Shown: positions 1 to 8,930, counted from the stretch's first letter. The stretch: DNA of 64,000 nt from Dakarella massiliensis (GCF_001182045.1 NZ_CVTY01000007.1:186001-250000); one strand, 5' to 3'. Notes: a model not told the origin generated them from the sequence alone. Numbers and translations: made by a program.

Positions 1-643
1 TCGTGAGGATCCCGATATCTGAAGTCCCCGCGAGGACATCGGTCACCACGTCCGGCAGCTGATAGATCACAAAGTCCTGCTTCCCGAAGAAGTCCCGCCA
101 GTTGAATCCCGACTTCGCGATCTCTCCCATCGCGACCTGCCAGCCGCTGAAATCGTTTTTCTGACTCGCGACGACGGATTTCCCTTTGAGGTCAGCAAGC
201 GTCTTCAGATCCTTGCGGTCGCTTCTCACCACAAACACCGCGCCGACACTCCGTGCCGGGTCCGCGACACCCGCCTGGCGGCGGGTCGCGATGTGCCGCG
301 CGCCGACCGTCCGTTCAAGCGTGCTGTAAACACCGGCTGATGACACAAAGAAATCGACGCCGCTCGACTTCACGGCATCCTCCGGGTTGGAAGCCGCGAT
401 CACATCAAGCTCAAACCGGTAGCGCGGGAGCTTTGCCTGGATCACGGCAAGCGTCGGATCCACCGTTTCGTTCACGAAACTCGTGCCGAACGTATCAAAG
501 ACACCGATCTTCACGACAGGCCGGCTGTCCGGAATCGGGAGATTCGGAAGCCCCGCGGCTCCCGCGGGCATCAGAAAAGCCGGGGCCAAAAGAAGACCCA
601 GAAAAGCGATTCTGCATCTTCTTAAGCGGTTCCCCGGCTTCAT
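1..643 (-). CDS. PhnD-like periplasmic sensor domain protein, N-terminal part (cut by window edge)
   Basis: Translating the minus strand from the ATG at 643 gives an open frame of about 214 codons that runs off the window. It has a signal sequence (residues about 11-30, ending ...PAGAA), then a periplasmic-binding-protein fold of the PhnD/TtrS type starting near residue 42 (motif VVKIGVFDTFG). It aligns throughout with the sensor domain of the kinase at 3076-4914. Both have DTF near the start, FFVSSAG versus FLFSSAS, SGWQVAMGEI versus DGWQIAKGEI, and DIGIL versus DVGVL. I infer that it is the sensor half of a second TtrS-like histidine kinase; the kinase domains would lie outside the window. 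A free binding protein is the alternative. It starts 20 bases after the lipoprotein gene ending at 664, so the two may be co-transcribed. Confidence 0.75.
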   Translation of the reverse strand, partial: MKPGNRLRRCRIAFLGLLLAPAFLMPAGAAGLPNLPIPDSRPVVKIGVFDTFGTSFVNETVDPTLAVIQAKLPRYRFELDVIAASNPEDAVKSSGVDFFVSSAGVYSTLERTVGARHIATRRQAGVADPARSVGAVFVVRSDRKDLKTLADLKGKSVVASQKNDFSGWQVAMGEIAKSGFNWRDFFGKQDFVIYQLPDVVTDVLAGTSDIGILT

Positions 644-663
644 GATTATTCAGTCCCTATCGG

Positions 664-1308
664 TTACTTTTTGGCGTGGAAATTCCTAGCGCTGTGCGCG
701 TCGTCATACGCCGACATGATGAAGTGAAGCTCAACACTTTCCATCAGGCTTCCGAACATCCGGGAGATAAAGCCCGGACGTTCATTCACTTCCTCTGGCT
801 TGATCGGTTCGCCCTTCTTCATAGCGGCGAGCACGAGGTAGACCGGAAGCGACACAGAGCGTGTCGCGCCGTCAGGCCAGGTGAGTTCAAGCGACGTTGA
901 GTTGATTTTCCACTTATCGCTCACGCCGAGCAAACGGAATTTGATCAGAAGTTCAGCGTCACTGTAGCCAAGTGCCTTTTCAGCCTTGATACGGAAGGGG
1001 TCATTTGGCTTTCGCTTGTCGGAAAGCGTCTTCAGAGCGTTCGTTCTGAAGTCATCAATCGACTTCGTGGCGCAGGTGTAGTGAACCCAGCGGTGTCCCT
1101 GAGGGTCCTTATAGGCATCCCAGTTCGTGTCCTTGCAGTCCGGATAAAAGTCGATAACCCGGCCAACGGTGAAGAAAGAGTGATTTTCTTCAATCACCGT
1201 ATCCTTCACGGCCCGGATGTCCGGGTTGAGGGACGAGCAGCCGGCAAGCGTCAGAGCGGCAAGCGCCGCGATCACCGAGGTCCGGAAGGAGAGGAGTTTG
1301 CGTTCCAT
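664..1308 (-). CDS. Lipoprotein of unknown function
   Basis: A 214-residue protein with a type II signal peptide: the hydrophobic stretch at 11-20 is followed by lipobox LAGC with Cys24, so it should be lipid-anchored in the envelope. I do not recognise the family. It resembles the lipoprotein at 26416-27102: both have a Cys about 30-35 residues after the lipidated one, a second Cys in an H-Y-T-C or E-F-T-C context, and a similar hydrophobic C-terminal half. They look like distant paralogs, each with one possible disulphide. It is followed 20 bases later by the PhnD-like sensor gene, so it could be an accessory of that sensor; this is context only. Confidence 0.75.
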   Translation of the reverse strand: MERKLLSFRTSVIAALAALTLAGCSSLNPDIRAVKDTVIEENHSFFTVGRVIDFYPDCKDTNWDAYKDPQGHRWVHYTCATKSIDDFRTNALKTLSDKRKPNDPFRIKAEKALGYSDAELLIKFRLLGVSDKWKINSTSLELTWPDGATRSVSLPVYLVLAAMKKGEPIKPEEVNERPGFISRMFGSLMESVELHFIMSAYDDAHSARNFHAKK

Positions 1309-1309
1309 G

Positions 1310-1361
1310 AGAAAAAATGAAGAGCGGAAAAAGAGAGATTCTGAATCTTTTCTTCCGCTCT
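1310..1361 (-). terminator. Rho-independent terminator after the GNAT gene
   Basis: Read on the minus strand, a 9-bp stem (AGAGCGGAA / TTCCGCTCT, 1353-1361 with 1321-1329) closes a loop that itself contains a short GATTC/GAATC pairing. It is followed by TCATTTTTT. It lies 40 bases past the stop of the acetyltransferase gene ending at 1401. Confidence 0.7.
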
Positions 1362-1400
1362 GGCAGACGTGAATTTGTGACGCCTTGAAACAGGCGACGA

Positions 1401-1940
1401 TCAGGCGTCGAGTGAATTCCAGAAATCTTCTGTAAATTCAGTGAGCTCCTCTCGGGTCACTTTGCCGCCCAGCACGTAGTAGTCGTACTCAACGCCGAAG
1501 TCCTTGCCGGAAATTCCGGATTCGGTGAACCCAGCGTTTTTAAAGAAGTCGAGCCGCTTCTGGCGGGCTTTCTTCTTATCCTCAGAAATCGTGCGGGCCA
1601 CGTCGAGGACAATACGGTTTCCCTTATGGGCATCAAGAAGCAGGCTGAAAATCACGGTTTCCGCGTCTTTCGGGCAATCCTTGAAAGTGATGTACGGAAT
1701 GTAAGTGATGTCGCCCTTCGTATAGGCGTAGGAAAGTCCGAGGATTTTGCGTGAATCGGTCAGATACGCGGTCAGAGAGGATTTACCCTCTTCGGGCTGA
1801 GCCATGAGCGAGCGGAAAGGTGCCCGCTGGGCCGACGTAAAGGACTCTTTATAAAGCGCCTTTACCTTCTTCCAGTCTTCCAACGATTTATCAACCGAAA
1901 CAGCCGAAATCTTCAGCGGCTTCTCTTCTTTTGCAGCCAT
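1401..1940 (-). CDS. GNAT-like acetyltransferase, divergent paralog
   Basis: A 179-residue cytosolic protein. It shares length, layout and C-terminal end (FTEDFWNSLDA) with the neighbouring gene at 2004-2570 (IIKGFWESLAQA), which has a clear GNAT core. Here the acetyl-CoA motif A (R/Q-x-x-G-x-G/A) is not evident; a basic ARQKRLDFFKNAGF segment, typical of GNAT motif B (the residue before an N-A/N-G turn), is kept. So the GNAT fold is likely but acetyl-CoA binding is uncertain. The two genes are 63 bases apart on the same strand and probably arose by tandem duplication. The substrate is unknown. Confidence 0.65.
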   Translation of the reverse strand: MAAKEEKPLKISAVSVDKSLEDWKKVKALYKESFTSAQRAPFRSLMAQPEEGKSSLTAYLTDSRKILGLSYAYTKGDITYIPYITFKDCPKDAETVIFSLLLDAHKGNRIVLDVARTISEDKKKARQKRLDFFKNAGFTESGISGKDFGVEYDYYVLGGKVTREELTEFTEDFWNSLDA

Positions 1941-2003
1941 AAAACTTGTGTCCTCGAAAATAGGGTACTTAGCATAACAGAATTGAAATATTTCTGAATA
2001 TGC

Positions 2004-2570
2004 TTAGGCCTGTGCGAGTGATTCCCAGAACCCTTTGATGATGTCCATCTGTGTTCCAGGCGGAACGGGACGGCGGCGTGTGAGGAGCTCAAAATCGACG
2101 CCGCAGTCGATTGCGTGAATGCCGGTATCTATCCAGCCGTTTCTCGCGTAAAAACGAAGACGGCGGGTCCGGGCGGCATACTCAGGCGTTGCCGCGATCG
2201 GCCGCTCAACACCGAGACACCAGAGTGTCTCGGTATTTTCCGCGGTCACGCGGCGGAGAATCTCGGTCCCCAGTCCCTTGCCCCGGAGAGCCCCGCTGAT
2301 CGCAAGGTACGCGAGATACGTCCGGTCCGCGTCTCCGGGAACCTTCGTGGTGTAGGTAAACCCGGCAAACTGCTGATCCAGGAACCAGAGGTCAAGCCAG
2401 GAACGAGCGGGATCGCCCGCCGCGAAGCGAAGAAGCTGCTCAATCGGGAACTGCTCACCGGGCGGGAACGCCTCCTGCATGCAGAGGTTTGCTGCCACGA
2501 TGTCTGATTCTGTCAGCGGGTACGCCGCGATTCCTGAACGTTTGTTCTTCAGTCCCTTTAAATCCGCCAT
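2004..2570 (-). CDS. GNAT family N-acetyltransferase
   Basis: A 188-residue protein with the GNAT acetyl-CoA motif at about residues 93-108 (LRGKGLGTEILRRV), preceded by the usual beta-strand with a YLAYLAIS signature, and motif B at about 138-150 (RRLRFYARNGW). The family transfers an acetyl group from acetyl-CoA to an amine; the substrate cannot be read from sequence. The start at 2570 is supported by the purine-rich GAGGAAAGG directly upstream. It lies upstream of, and probably in an operon with, its paralog at 1401-1940. Confidence 0.85.
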   Translation of the reverse strand: MADLKGLKNKRSGIAAYPLTESDIVAANLCMQEAFPPGEQFPIEQLLRFAAGDPARSWLDLWFLDQQFAGFTYTTKVPGDADRTYLAYLAISGALRGKGLGTEILRRVTAENTETLWCLGVERPIAATPEYAARTRRLRFYARNGWIDTGIHAIDCGVDFELLTRRRPVPPGTQMDIIKGFWESLAQA

Positions 2571-2716
2571 CCTTTCCTCAATGAAACTCTGGCAATAACT
2601 TTTTCATTTTAACGGATCGGTACAGCCCGCCCTTTTCCGACGGTTTGTCGTCCGGCCGCCGCCGTGCTAAAACTCACAGAACCCGATTATGGAGATGGGC
2701 AGGAGAGGAAAATCTC

Positions 2717-3073
2717 ATGAGCGCAAGAAAAGACCGTGAGAACTGGGAACGGTTCCGTGATGACTGGGAAAATAACCGGATCGTCGTACATGTGGATCCG
2801 TTTAAAGCGATGGATGCCTGGAAAAACGGCGTGACAAATACGCTCGCGCCTATGGTCTGGTTTTTCGGACTCCTTTGTATTCCGGCCTCTTTGATCCTCG
2901 CCTTCTTCTTTTTCTGGTGGGTGATTCCGATTGGGCTGATCGCTTTTCTCGCCTGCCACTTTATATCCCAGCATCTGCATGCGAAGGCTATGACCCGCGC
3001 CATGCTGGAGGATGAGGCTTTCTTCCTTCAGTCTGATCGGAACGGCTGGGTGAAGATCGTAAGGGTGCTCTAG
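2717..3073 (+). CDS. Small inner-membrane protein, first gene of the sensor-kinase operon
   Basis: A 118-residue protein. I chose the ATG at 2717 because AGGAGAGG lies 8 bases upstream; a longer frame starting at 2645 has no such site. It has a charged N-terminal 35 residues, then two closely spaced hydrophobic segments (about 48-66 and 68-86, very Phe/Trp-rich) and a short charged tail with an H-x-H pair. This predicts two membrane helices with both ends in the cytosol. I do not recognise the family. The stop at 3073 is two bases before the kinase start at 3076, so it is almost certainly co-translated with the two-component system. It may be a membrane accessory of it, which is inference. 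Confidence 0.75.
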   Translation: MSARKDRENWERFRDDWENNRIVVHVDPFKAMDAWKNGVTNTLAPMVWFFGLLCIPASLILAFFFFWWVIPIGLIAFLACHFISQHLHAKAMTRAMLEDEAFFLQSDRNGWVKIVRVL

Positions 3074-3075
3074 CG

Positions 3076-4914
3076 ATGGTCGGATTCAGGAACAAGGGAT
3101 TCAAACTTCTTCCCCTGCTCCTGGCAGGCTGCATTCTGATGGCTTCGCAGGGTGCGATTGCCGCTCGTACAGCGGCAATGGGATCAAAACCTGTGATCAC
3201 TATTGCTCTGGTTGATACCTTTTCGCCTGATTTCTACCTTCACACTTATGTTCCCACGGTCGACTATCTTCGGACTCATCTCCCGCAGTACGAATTCAAA
3301 ATCAAGGAAATAGATTATCGAGACGTGGATAACGGAATTAAGAACGTTCATCCTGATTTTCTTTTTTCTTCAGCTTCTACTTTTGGCGAACTTGGTGCTT
3401 TTGAGGGGGCTCATCAGGTAGCAACCAAAAAAAACACACAGGAAAAAGACGCTGCGCATTCGCTTTCTTCTCTATTCATTGTTCCAGCGGCTAGCCCTAT
3501 TCATGATTTTGCGGAGATGCGTGGCCGGACGGTGGCAATTACTGACTCTCAAAGCTTCGATGGATGGCAGATAGCGAAGGGAGAAATTTCAAAACATGGC
3601 CAGGACCCGGATCGATTTTTTTCAGAGGTTTACGAAACGCATTATGGAATTCCTGACGTAGCTACTTTGGTGTCCCAGGGATTTGCAGATGTCGGCGTTC
3701 TTTCCACCTGCGAGTTTGAATCCATGGAAGCTCAGGGGCAGATCAAAAGGCAGGATTTCCGTTTAATTGGAGTCAGAAAAGGGATTTCGGGATGCCTGAG
3801 GAGTACCGACCAATACCCGGACGTGGTGATTTCCTCAATGCCATGGGTTTCCTCAGATGTGATGCGCGATATGACAATCGCCATCCTTTCCATGCCTAGA
3901 AATGGGAGAAATTTCGACTGGGTGGTGGAAAGTGACTTTCAGCCAACAATGGATTTGCTGAAAAGCCTGAAAATCGGTCCCTACCGTTACTTAAGGGATA
4001 TGAGCCCTCAGGGAATCTGGAAGCGGTACAAAGCAGAAATTCTTCTGACAGTCGCATTGCTACTGGCTGTAATTTTCCACATAGTGACACTTAATATTCT
4101 GGTACGCCGCCGCACAGCGGAATTGACTCAGGCGCTGGAAACAACAAGGCGTCTTTACAACGAGAGACGCCAGTCACATCAAAAGATTCTCAACCTCGAA
4201 AGAAACAGCATCGTGTCTCAGCTGTCTTCCATGTTTGCCCACGAAATCAAGCAGCCGATCATGAATATTTCCCTTTACGCGGCTTCTCTGAAGATGTATC
4301 TGAAACGAGCGGGAATACTGAAAGAGAAACCCGCTGAACTATTGGAGGCTCTTGAATCTGAAGTCGAAAGATCGTCAGCGATTGTGGAGCACGTCAGGTC
4401 CTATGCGAAGAGTAGACCAACAGAGAGAAAAGACACTGCGCTTGAAAAACTGATTGAAGACGCTCTGAAAACGTTTCCGGAACTGCCCCCATGTGTTCGT
4501 GTAGATGCATCCGGTCACTATCCAGTGCACGCGGATCCTTTTGAGATTCAATTCATTATTGCTAACTTTATTAAAAACTCTTTGAGTGCCATTGAAGGAA
4601 AAAAAGATGGCGCAATCCTGGTTCGAATTTCAGATTTAGGAGAGTCCTGGAAAGTTTCGGTTTCTGATAATGGTCCGGGAATTTCGGATGAAACTCTTGT
4701 ACGGCTTAGGAAAGGAGAGGCTGGACAAAGTTCGAAAACTGATGGACTTGGGTTTGGACTGGCAATTGCATCGATGCTGGCTGAAAGAAACGGCGGCCAT
4801 CTTGAATACAACCAGCTCCGGGCTGGAGGGTTGGAGGCATCGCTTATTATTGGGAAAAATACAAATAGAATCAATCAAGATACAAAGCCGGTAAGTGGAG
4901 ATCATCAAGCATGA
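3076..4914 (+). CDS. TtrS-like sensor histidine kinase with PhnD-type periplasmic domain
   Basis: A 612-residue protein. The signal sequence (about 10-30) is followed by a PhnD-like ligand-binding domain at about 38-305, as in the tetrathionate sensor TtrS. A single membrane helix lies at about 320-343, then a coiled linker. The HisKA domain has its phospho-accepting His389 in FAHEIKQPI, and the ATPase domain has an N box around Asn501, DNGPG at 531-535 and GLGFGLA at 557-563. All catalytic boxes are intact. It should sense a periplasmic small molecule, phosphorylate itself and pass the phosphate to the regulator encoded at 4911-5588, whose ATG overlaps its stop (ATGA). The locus encodes flavoprotein reductases rather than tetrathionate reductase, so the ligand is probably the substrate of those enzymes; this is inference. 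Confidence 0.9.
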   Translation: MVGFRNKGFKLLPLLLAGCILMASQGAIAARTAAMGSKPVITIALVDTFSPDFYLHTYVPTVDYLRTHLPQYEFKIKEIDYRDVDNGIKNVHPDFLFSSASTFGELGAFEGAHQVATKKNTQEKDAAHSLSSLFIVPAASPIHDFAEMRGRTVAITDSQSFDGWQIAKGEISKHGQDPDRFFSEVYETHYGIPDVATLVSQGFADVGVLSTCEFESMEAQGQIKRQDFRLIGVRKGISGCLRSTDQYPDVVISSMPWVSSDVMRDMTIAILSMPRNGRNFDWVVESDFQPTMDLLKSLKIGPYRYLRDMSPQGIWKRYKAEILLTVALLLAVIFHIVTLNILVRRRTAELTQALETTRRLYNERRQSHQKILNLERNSIVSQLSSMFAHEIKQPIMNISLYAASLKMYLKRAGILKEKPAELLEALESEVERSSAIVEHVRSYAKSRPTERKDTALEKLIEDALKTFPELPPCVRVDASGHYPVHADPFEIQFIIANFIKNSLSAIEGKKDGAILVRISDLGESWKVSVSDNGPGISDETLVRLRKGEAGQSSKTDGLGFGLAIASMLAERNGGHLEYNQLRAGGLEASLIIGKNTNRINQDTKPVSGDHQA

Positions 4915-5588
4915 GCAATTCCGAGAACAATCACCCTCACGAAACGCTGGGAATAAACACGCTAAAGCGCGACTCAGTCATTCGGCTCGTTGATGATGAC
5001 CCTTCAGTTCTGCGGGCACTGACTACATTCCTGGAAATGGATGACTGGCAGGTTAGATGCTTCAAATCTGGGATAGATTTTTTGCATTCCCCGGGTAAAG
5101 AGACAGGTTGTGTGATCCTAGACGTCAGAATGCCGGGACTGTCAGGATTGGAAGTTCAGGATTTAATGAAGAAAAAAAACATTCCGTTGCCTGTTATCTT
5201 CCTTTCTGCCCACGGTGATATTGAGCTGGCTGTAGATGCCGTACGAAAAGGAGCAAAAACTTTTCTCGAGAAACCTCCGAAACCCGATAAATTGCTGTCT
5301 TCTATAGAAGAGGCTGTTCAAGCACATGTTGAATTACTCCGGGCCGTAGCCGACCTCGTCACGCTAGAACAAACGTGGAATACTCTTACGGCAGCGGAAC
5401 AACAGGTCGCTGGACTTGTTGCAAAGGGCCTGACTAACAGTGTTATAGCTTCTGTTCTGGGCGTCAGCGAAAACACAATTCGAGCCCATCGATCGATGGT
5501 TAATCAGAAACTGGATACTGAAAACGCTGTGGAGGTTTCTGATTTCATTCACGAGATGGAAAAACTCCAACAAATCAGTGAAACCTGA
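4911..5588 (+). CDS. FixJ/TtrR-family response regulator
   Basis: A 225-residue protein with an N-terminal receiver domain at about 22-135: acidic Asp28-30, phospho-acceptor Asp71 in ILDVRMPG, Ser99 and Lys121 (FLEKPPKP). A LuxR-type helix-turn-helix follows at about 158-215 (LTAAEQQVAGLVAKGLTN, then SENTIRAHR). This is the layout of FixJ, TtrR and similar transcription activators. Its start overlaps the kinase stop by four bases, so the two are partners. Likely targets are the adjacent reductase genes; the repeats at 7105-7133 in front of the gene at 7184 are a candidate binding site. About 20 extra residues precede the receiver domain. Confidence 0.92.
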   Translation: MSNSENNHPHETLGINTLKRDSVIRLVDDDPSVLRALTTFLEMDDWQVRCFKSGIDFLHSPGKETGCVILDVRMPGLSGLEVQDLMKKKNIPLPVIFLSAHGDIELAVDAVRKGAKTFLEKPPKPDKLLSSIEEAVQAHVELLRAVADLVTLEQTWNTLTAAEQQVAGLVAKGLTNSVIASVLGVSENTIRAHRSMVNQKLDTENAVEVSDFIHEMEKLQQISET

Positions 5589-5596
5589 CCACCGCA

Positions 5597-7033
5597 ATGA
5601 AAAGACGATCTGTGGTTTTGTTAGCAGGAGTTGGACTTTCTGCAGCCATAGGCAGTTTTTATTGGCTAAAGGATAAAAACTCCTTAGTAAGACAAAACGG
5701 TTATAAAGGTTCTGCTCTGCCTGATGCTTGGGATTCCTCCGCTGATGTAATTGTCGTCGGAGGAGGTGCCGCTGGGCTTTCCGCTGCACTTTCTGCCGCT
5801 GAATCTGGTGCCAGCGTGATTCTTGTTGAACAGAATGACGCGTTGGGGGGCGATACTCTTATTTCAGGTGGATACTTCAACGCGGTGGATCCTTCGCGGC
5901 AGGCCCCTATGGGTATAAAAGACAGTGTCCAACTCTTCAAAAAGCAAATTATTGAGTCTGGAGGAGGAAAGAATTCCCCTCAGGTTGCAGAAGTTTTTGC
6001 TAGTGAAGCTAGTGTCTCCCTTGCGTGGTTGGAGAGACATGGAATGCGTTTTCTCCCCGATATTTTCAATGTCTTTGGCAGTCCATCACCCAGAGCGCAT
6101 AAGCCAGTCCTTCCCCGGGGAGAGGGGTATATCAGAACCCTTTCTTCAGCCTGTTTGAAGAGAAAGGTTGATATCCAATTGAGATCCCGGGCAACCGGTC
6201 TTTTCAGAAATGATCAGGGGCGAATCATTGGTATAGAAATTATTCAAAAGGAAGGATTGAAGTCATTACGGGCCTCTAAAGGAGTGATTCTTGCTTCGGG
6301 GGGATATGGCGCGAATAAGGAAATGCTGGAGAGATTTGCGCCGCGGTTTGCCACACTGCCTTGTGACAGCCAAAGTGGCGCGACAGGAGAAATGATCCAT
6401 GCTGCGGCAGAAATAGGTGCCCCATTGCAAAACATGGACCTTGTTGAATGCACACCCGGCAGTCTGCCAGGAAGTGATTTGATGGTGAGACTTGATATCC
6501 GACCAAACCGAATGATCATGGTTGATCTTGAAGGGAAACGTTTTGTAGATGAGAGCGGCTATCGAAGCAAAATAGCAGAAGCAATTCTTTCATTACCCGA
6601 ACAGCATTGTTGGTCGATTTCAGATTCGGATACAGTGTCCAGTTTTGACGTTACTATTCAGAAAAACCTTTATAGAAATCTGTTTGCCGGCCATATTTTC
6701 AGAGCAGACACTCTTGAGAAATTGGCACAACAAATTCAAGTTCCTCCTGCTTCTCTGAGGAGTTCAGTGCTCTCGGTTTCTCAGAGTAGGCATATCAACC
6801 CCCCCCCCTTCTGGGCTGCTCCCGTTTACCTCCGAATTCATACAACCCTTGGCGGACTTGTTATAAATGGCAAGGCCGAGTGTGTTGATTCCAATGGAGT
6901 GCCGATCCCCGGGCTCTGGGCCGCTGGTGAGACGGTTGGCAATGTTCAAGGAGCTAACCGCCTCGGTGGAAACGGGATTAATAATGCTGTAACTTTTGGA
7001 AGGCTAGCTGGTGCAGGAGTGGCAAAGATGTAA
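5597..7033 (+). CDS. Exported fumarate-reductase-like FAD flavoprotein
   Basis: A 478-residue protein. It has a short basic N-terminus and one hydrophobic segment (about 5-24), which is an uncleaved anchor or signal, so it probably faces the periplasm. The FAD-binding motif VGGGAAG is at 54-60. The C-terminal part keeps the signature of the flavocytochrome c/fumarate reductase family: H-T-T-L-G-G (His415), GLWAAGE, and GANRLGGN with Arg455, matching the substrate-binding His and the proton-donor Arg. No CxxCH is present, so electrons must come from another cytochrome. The substrate may be fumarate or a similar unsaturated acid. It starts 8 bases after the regulator gene and is the last gene of the 2717-7033 operon. 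Confidence 0.85.
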   Translation: MKRRSVVLLAGVGLSAAIGSFYWLKDKNSLVRQNGYKGSALPDAWDSSADVIVVGGGAAGLSAALSAAESGASVILVEQNDALGGDTLISGGYFNAVDPSRQAPMGIKDSVQLFKKQIIESGGGKNSPQVAEVFASEASVSLAWLERHGMRFLPDIFNVFGSPSPRAHKPVLPRGEGYIRTLSSACLKRKVDIQLRSRATGLFRNDQGRIIGIEIIQKEGLKSLRASKGVILASGGYGANKEMLERFAPRFATLPCDSQSGATGEMIHAAAEIGAPLQNMDLVECTPGSLPGSDLMVRLDIRPNRMIMVDLEGKRFVDESGYRSKIAEAILSLPEQHCWSISDSDTVSSFDVTIQKNLYRNLFAGHIFRADTLEKLAQQIQVPPASLRSSVLSVSQSRHINPPPFWAAPVYLRIHTTLGGLVINGKAECVDSNGVPIPGLWAAGETVGNVQGANRLGGNGINNAVTFGRLAGAGVAKM

Positions 7034-7104
7034 TTTTGTGACCACAAAAATTCTTTTTTGTCAACATGCAAAGCGCTGATGAAGTTTCAAATCACCTTTC
7101 TAAA

Positions 7105-7133
7105 ATCTAATTCAATAGATCTAATTCTATTGA
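7105..7133 (+). promoter_or_regulatory. Operator-like repeats upstream of the Tat flavoprotein
   Basis: Two direct copies of ATCTAATTC (7105-7113 and 7119-7127) lie 14 bases apart. They overlap a perfect inverted repeat TCAATAG-N8-CTATTGA (7112-7118 and 7127-7133). The region is AT-rich and about 50 bases before the start codon at 7184. A dimeric regulator such as the one at 4911-5588 could bind here. The T-run right after it (7138-7143) also allows a weak terminator for the preceding gene. Confidence 0.45.
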
Positions 7134-7183
7134 TCTATTTTTTGTTTCAGACAATTTAGTCTGCACTCAGAGGAGAGATGATT

Positions 7184-8893
7184 ATGGAAACTTCACGCCG
7201 TTCATTCCTGAAAGGTGCTGTGGGCACCGCTGCTGTCGCTGCTGCAGCAACACTTTCTATCCCGGCAGAGGCGGCAAAGGCGCCTAAGAAGTGGGATGTC
7301 ACAACAGATGTCGTCGTTATTGGCTTCGGTGGCGCTGGTGCTACCACCGCTATTTCAGCCGCGCAGAATGGCGCAAATGTTGTTGTTCTTGAAAAGAATC
7401 CCGAAAATCATCACATCAGTAATACCCGCATGTCAGGCGGCATCTTCCACTGCCCGGACAAAGACGGTGACAAGGCTGCCCTGAAAGCTTATGCAAAAGC
7501 CATGTTCTCTGGTGAGAACATTCCGTGGAAAGAAGAAGGTGAAATTCCTGAATACTCAGATCCTCTTGCCCAGCTGTGGGCCGATCTGACTCCGACTAAT
7601 CTGGACTTCCTGAAGAGTCTGGATCCGACCTTTATTGGCGGCACCCAGCCCGGGTTCAATAAGGCATCCTTTGGCAACTTCCCGGGAGCAAAGGAATGCA
7701 AGTACAACGCATACAGGTCTACTTACCTGAAGCGTATGAAGACCTTCAATGACGTTTCCTATGGTCTTCCGAAGGATCAGACGAGCTCTGGTGAAGCGTT
7801 CTGGCTCTGCCTTGCAACCGGCGTTAAGAAACAGGGAAATAAGATTCGGGTTCTTTGGGAAACACCTGCATTCCAGTTGGTGAAGGATGCCAAGGGAAAT
7901 GTGATTGGTGCTCTCGGCAAACATAACGGCAAGACAGTTGCTGTCCGCGCCCGTAAAGCTGTTGTGATCTGTTCAGGTGGATACGAGTATAGCAAGCCGA
8001 TGCGTCAGGCCTTCCTCGAAGGCCCGGGTGTGACGGGCTGGGCTTTCTACGGCACAACTTCTAACACCGGTGACGGTATCGCCATGGGTATGGCTGCCGG
8101 CGCAGGTCTCGAAAAAGTCGGTAAATCGGCGGCACGAATCATTGTCCCGACGCTTGATAAATGCAACGGTATGAGGATCGGTTCTATTACCCCGTCTGTT
8201 GGTTCTCCTCATTCCATTGTGGTCGATAACTTTGGCAAGCGCTATGAAGCTGAAACGAAGGTAACGGATAATCCGAGCCGTTATTTCTTCTACAAGGCTA
8301 CTGTCCAGTTCGACATCAATACGCTCTCTTATCCGAGAACGCCGTCCTGGATGATTTTTGATGACCAACTCTTTAAGTCCAAGCCGTTGGTTGGCCTTGG
8401 CATTTCGACGGTTGGCTATGGCCTGACCAAGTGGAGCAAGGACAATACCTCCGCACTGAACTCCGGCCTGATTGTTAAAGCCGATTCGATTAAGGAATTG
8501 GGCGAAAAGATCAAGCACATCGAGGAAAACAAGATGCGCATGGTTCCTGACAATCTGGTCCAGACGGTCGAGCAATTCAATAAGTTCTGTGACGAGAAGA
8601 AGGACGAGGCCTTTGGCCGCCGTGCAGTTACCTTGGGTCGTATTGACAAGGGACCGTTCTATGCCATGCCGCTGGTTGCTGGCGGTCCGAACACCAAGGG
8701 TGGACTGCTGTTTGATGGCCGTCATCGTGTCCTGACCTGGGAGGGTAAGCCCATTCCGCGTCTCTACACGGTTGGTGAGATCTCCTCCGTTCTGAAGTTT
8801 GTGTATCAGGGCGGTGGCAACCTGACCGAATGTCTGGTTTACGGTCGCAGCGTTGGCAAAGAAGTCGCTGGACTTCCAAACCTTAAGGCCTGA
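7184..8893 (+). CDS. Tat-exported FAD-dependent reductase
   Basis: A 569-residue protein. I chose the ATG at 7184 because AGGAG lies 8 bases upstream; the ATG at 7178 is too close to it. It has a twin-arginine signal (SRRSFLK at residues 4-10, then an Ala-rich core ending PAEAA), so it is exported folded with its cofactor. FAD motif VIGFGGAG lies near residue 45, and the C-terminus has VGE then YQGGGNLTECLVYGR. This end resembles the succinate dehydrogenase/fumarate reductase/3-ketosteroid dehydrogenase superfamily but lacks the GANRLGGN arginine of true fumarate reductases, so the substrate differs from that of the neighbour at 5597. It has no heme motif. It is followed 89 bases later by the tetraheme cytochrome gene, its probable electron donor. 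Confidence 0.87.
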   Translation: METSRRSFLKGAVGTAAVAAAATLSIPAEAAKAPKKWDVTTDVVVIGFGGAGATTAISAAQNGANVVVLEKNPENHHISNTRMSGGIFHCPDKDGDKAALKAYAKAMFSGENIPWKEEGEIPEYSDPLAQLWADLTPTNLDFLKSLDPTFIGGTQPGFNKASFGNFPGAKECKYNAYRSTYLKRMKTFNDVSYGLPKDQTSSGEAFWLCLATGVKKQGNKIRVLWETPAFQLVKDAKGNVIGALGKHNGKTVAVRARKAVVICSGGYEYSKPMRQAFLEGPGVTGWAFYGTTSNTGDGIAMGMAAGAGLEKVGKSAARIIVPTLDKCNGMRIGSITPSVGSPHSIVVDNFGKRYEAETKVTDNPSRYFFYKATVQFDINTLSYPRTPSWMIFDDQLFKSKPLVGLGISTVGYGLTKWSKDNTSALNSGLIVKADSIKELGEKIKHIEENKMRMVPDNLVQTVEQFNKFCDEKKDEAFGRRAVTLGRIDKGPFYAMPLVAGGPNTKGGLLFDGRHRVLTWEGKPIPRLYTVGEISSVLKFVYQGGGNLTECLVYGRSVGKEVAGLPNLKA

Positions 8894-8930
8894 TAAGTCT
8901 TCCACGCTGTATCTCAGAAAATAATAAAAA

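Noticed and set aside
6367-6390. A covalent-FMN attachment motif (D-x-x-S-G-A-T) in the flavoprotein at 5597
   Set aside because: The DSQSGAT match lies at the position of the conserved GATGDG segment of the FAD domain. There is no FMN-binding domain and no ApbE gene nearby.
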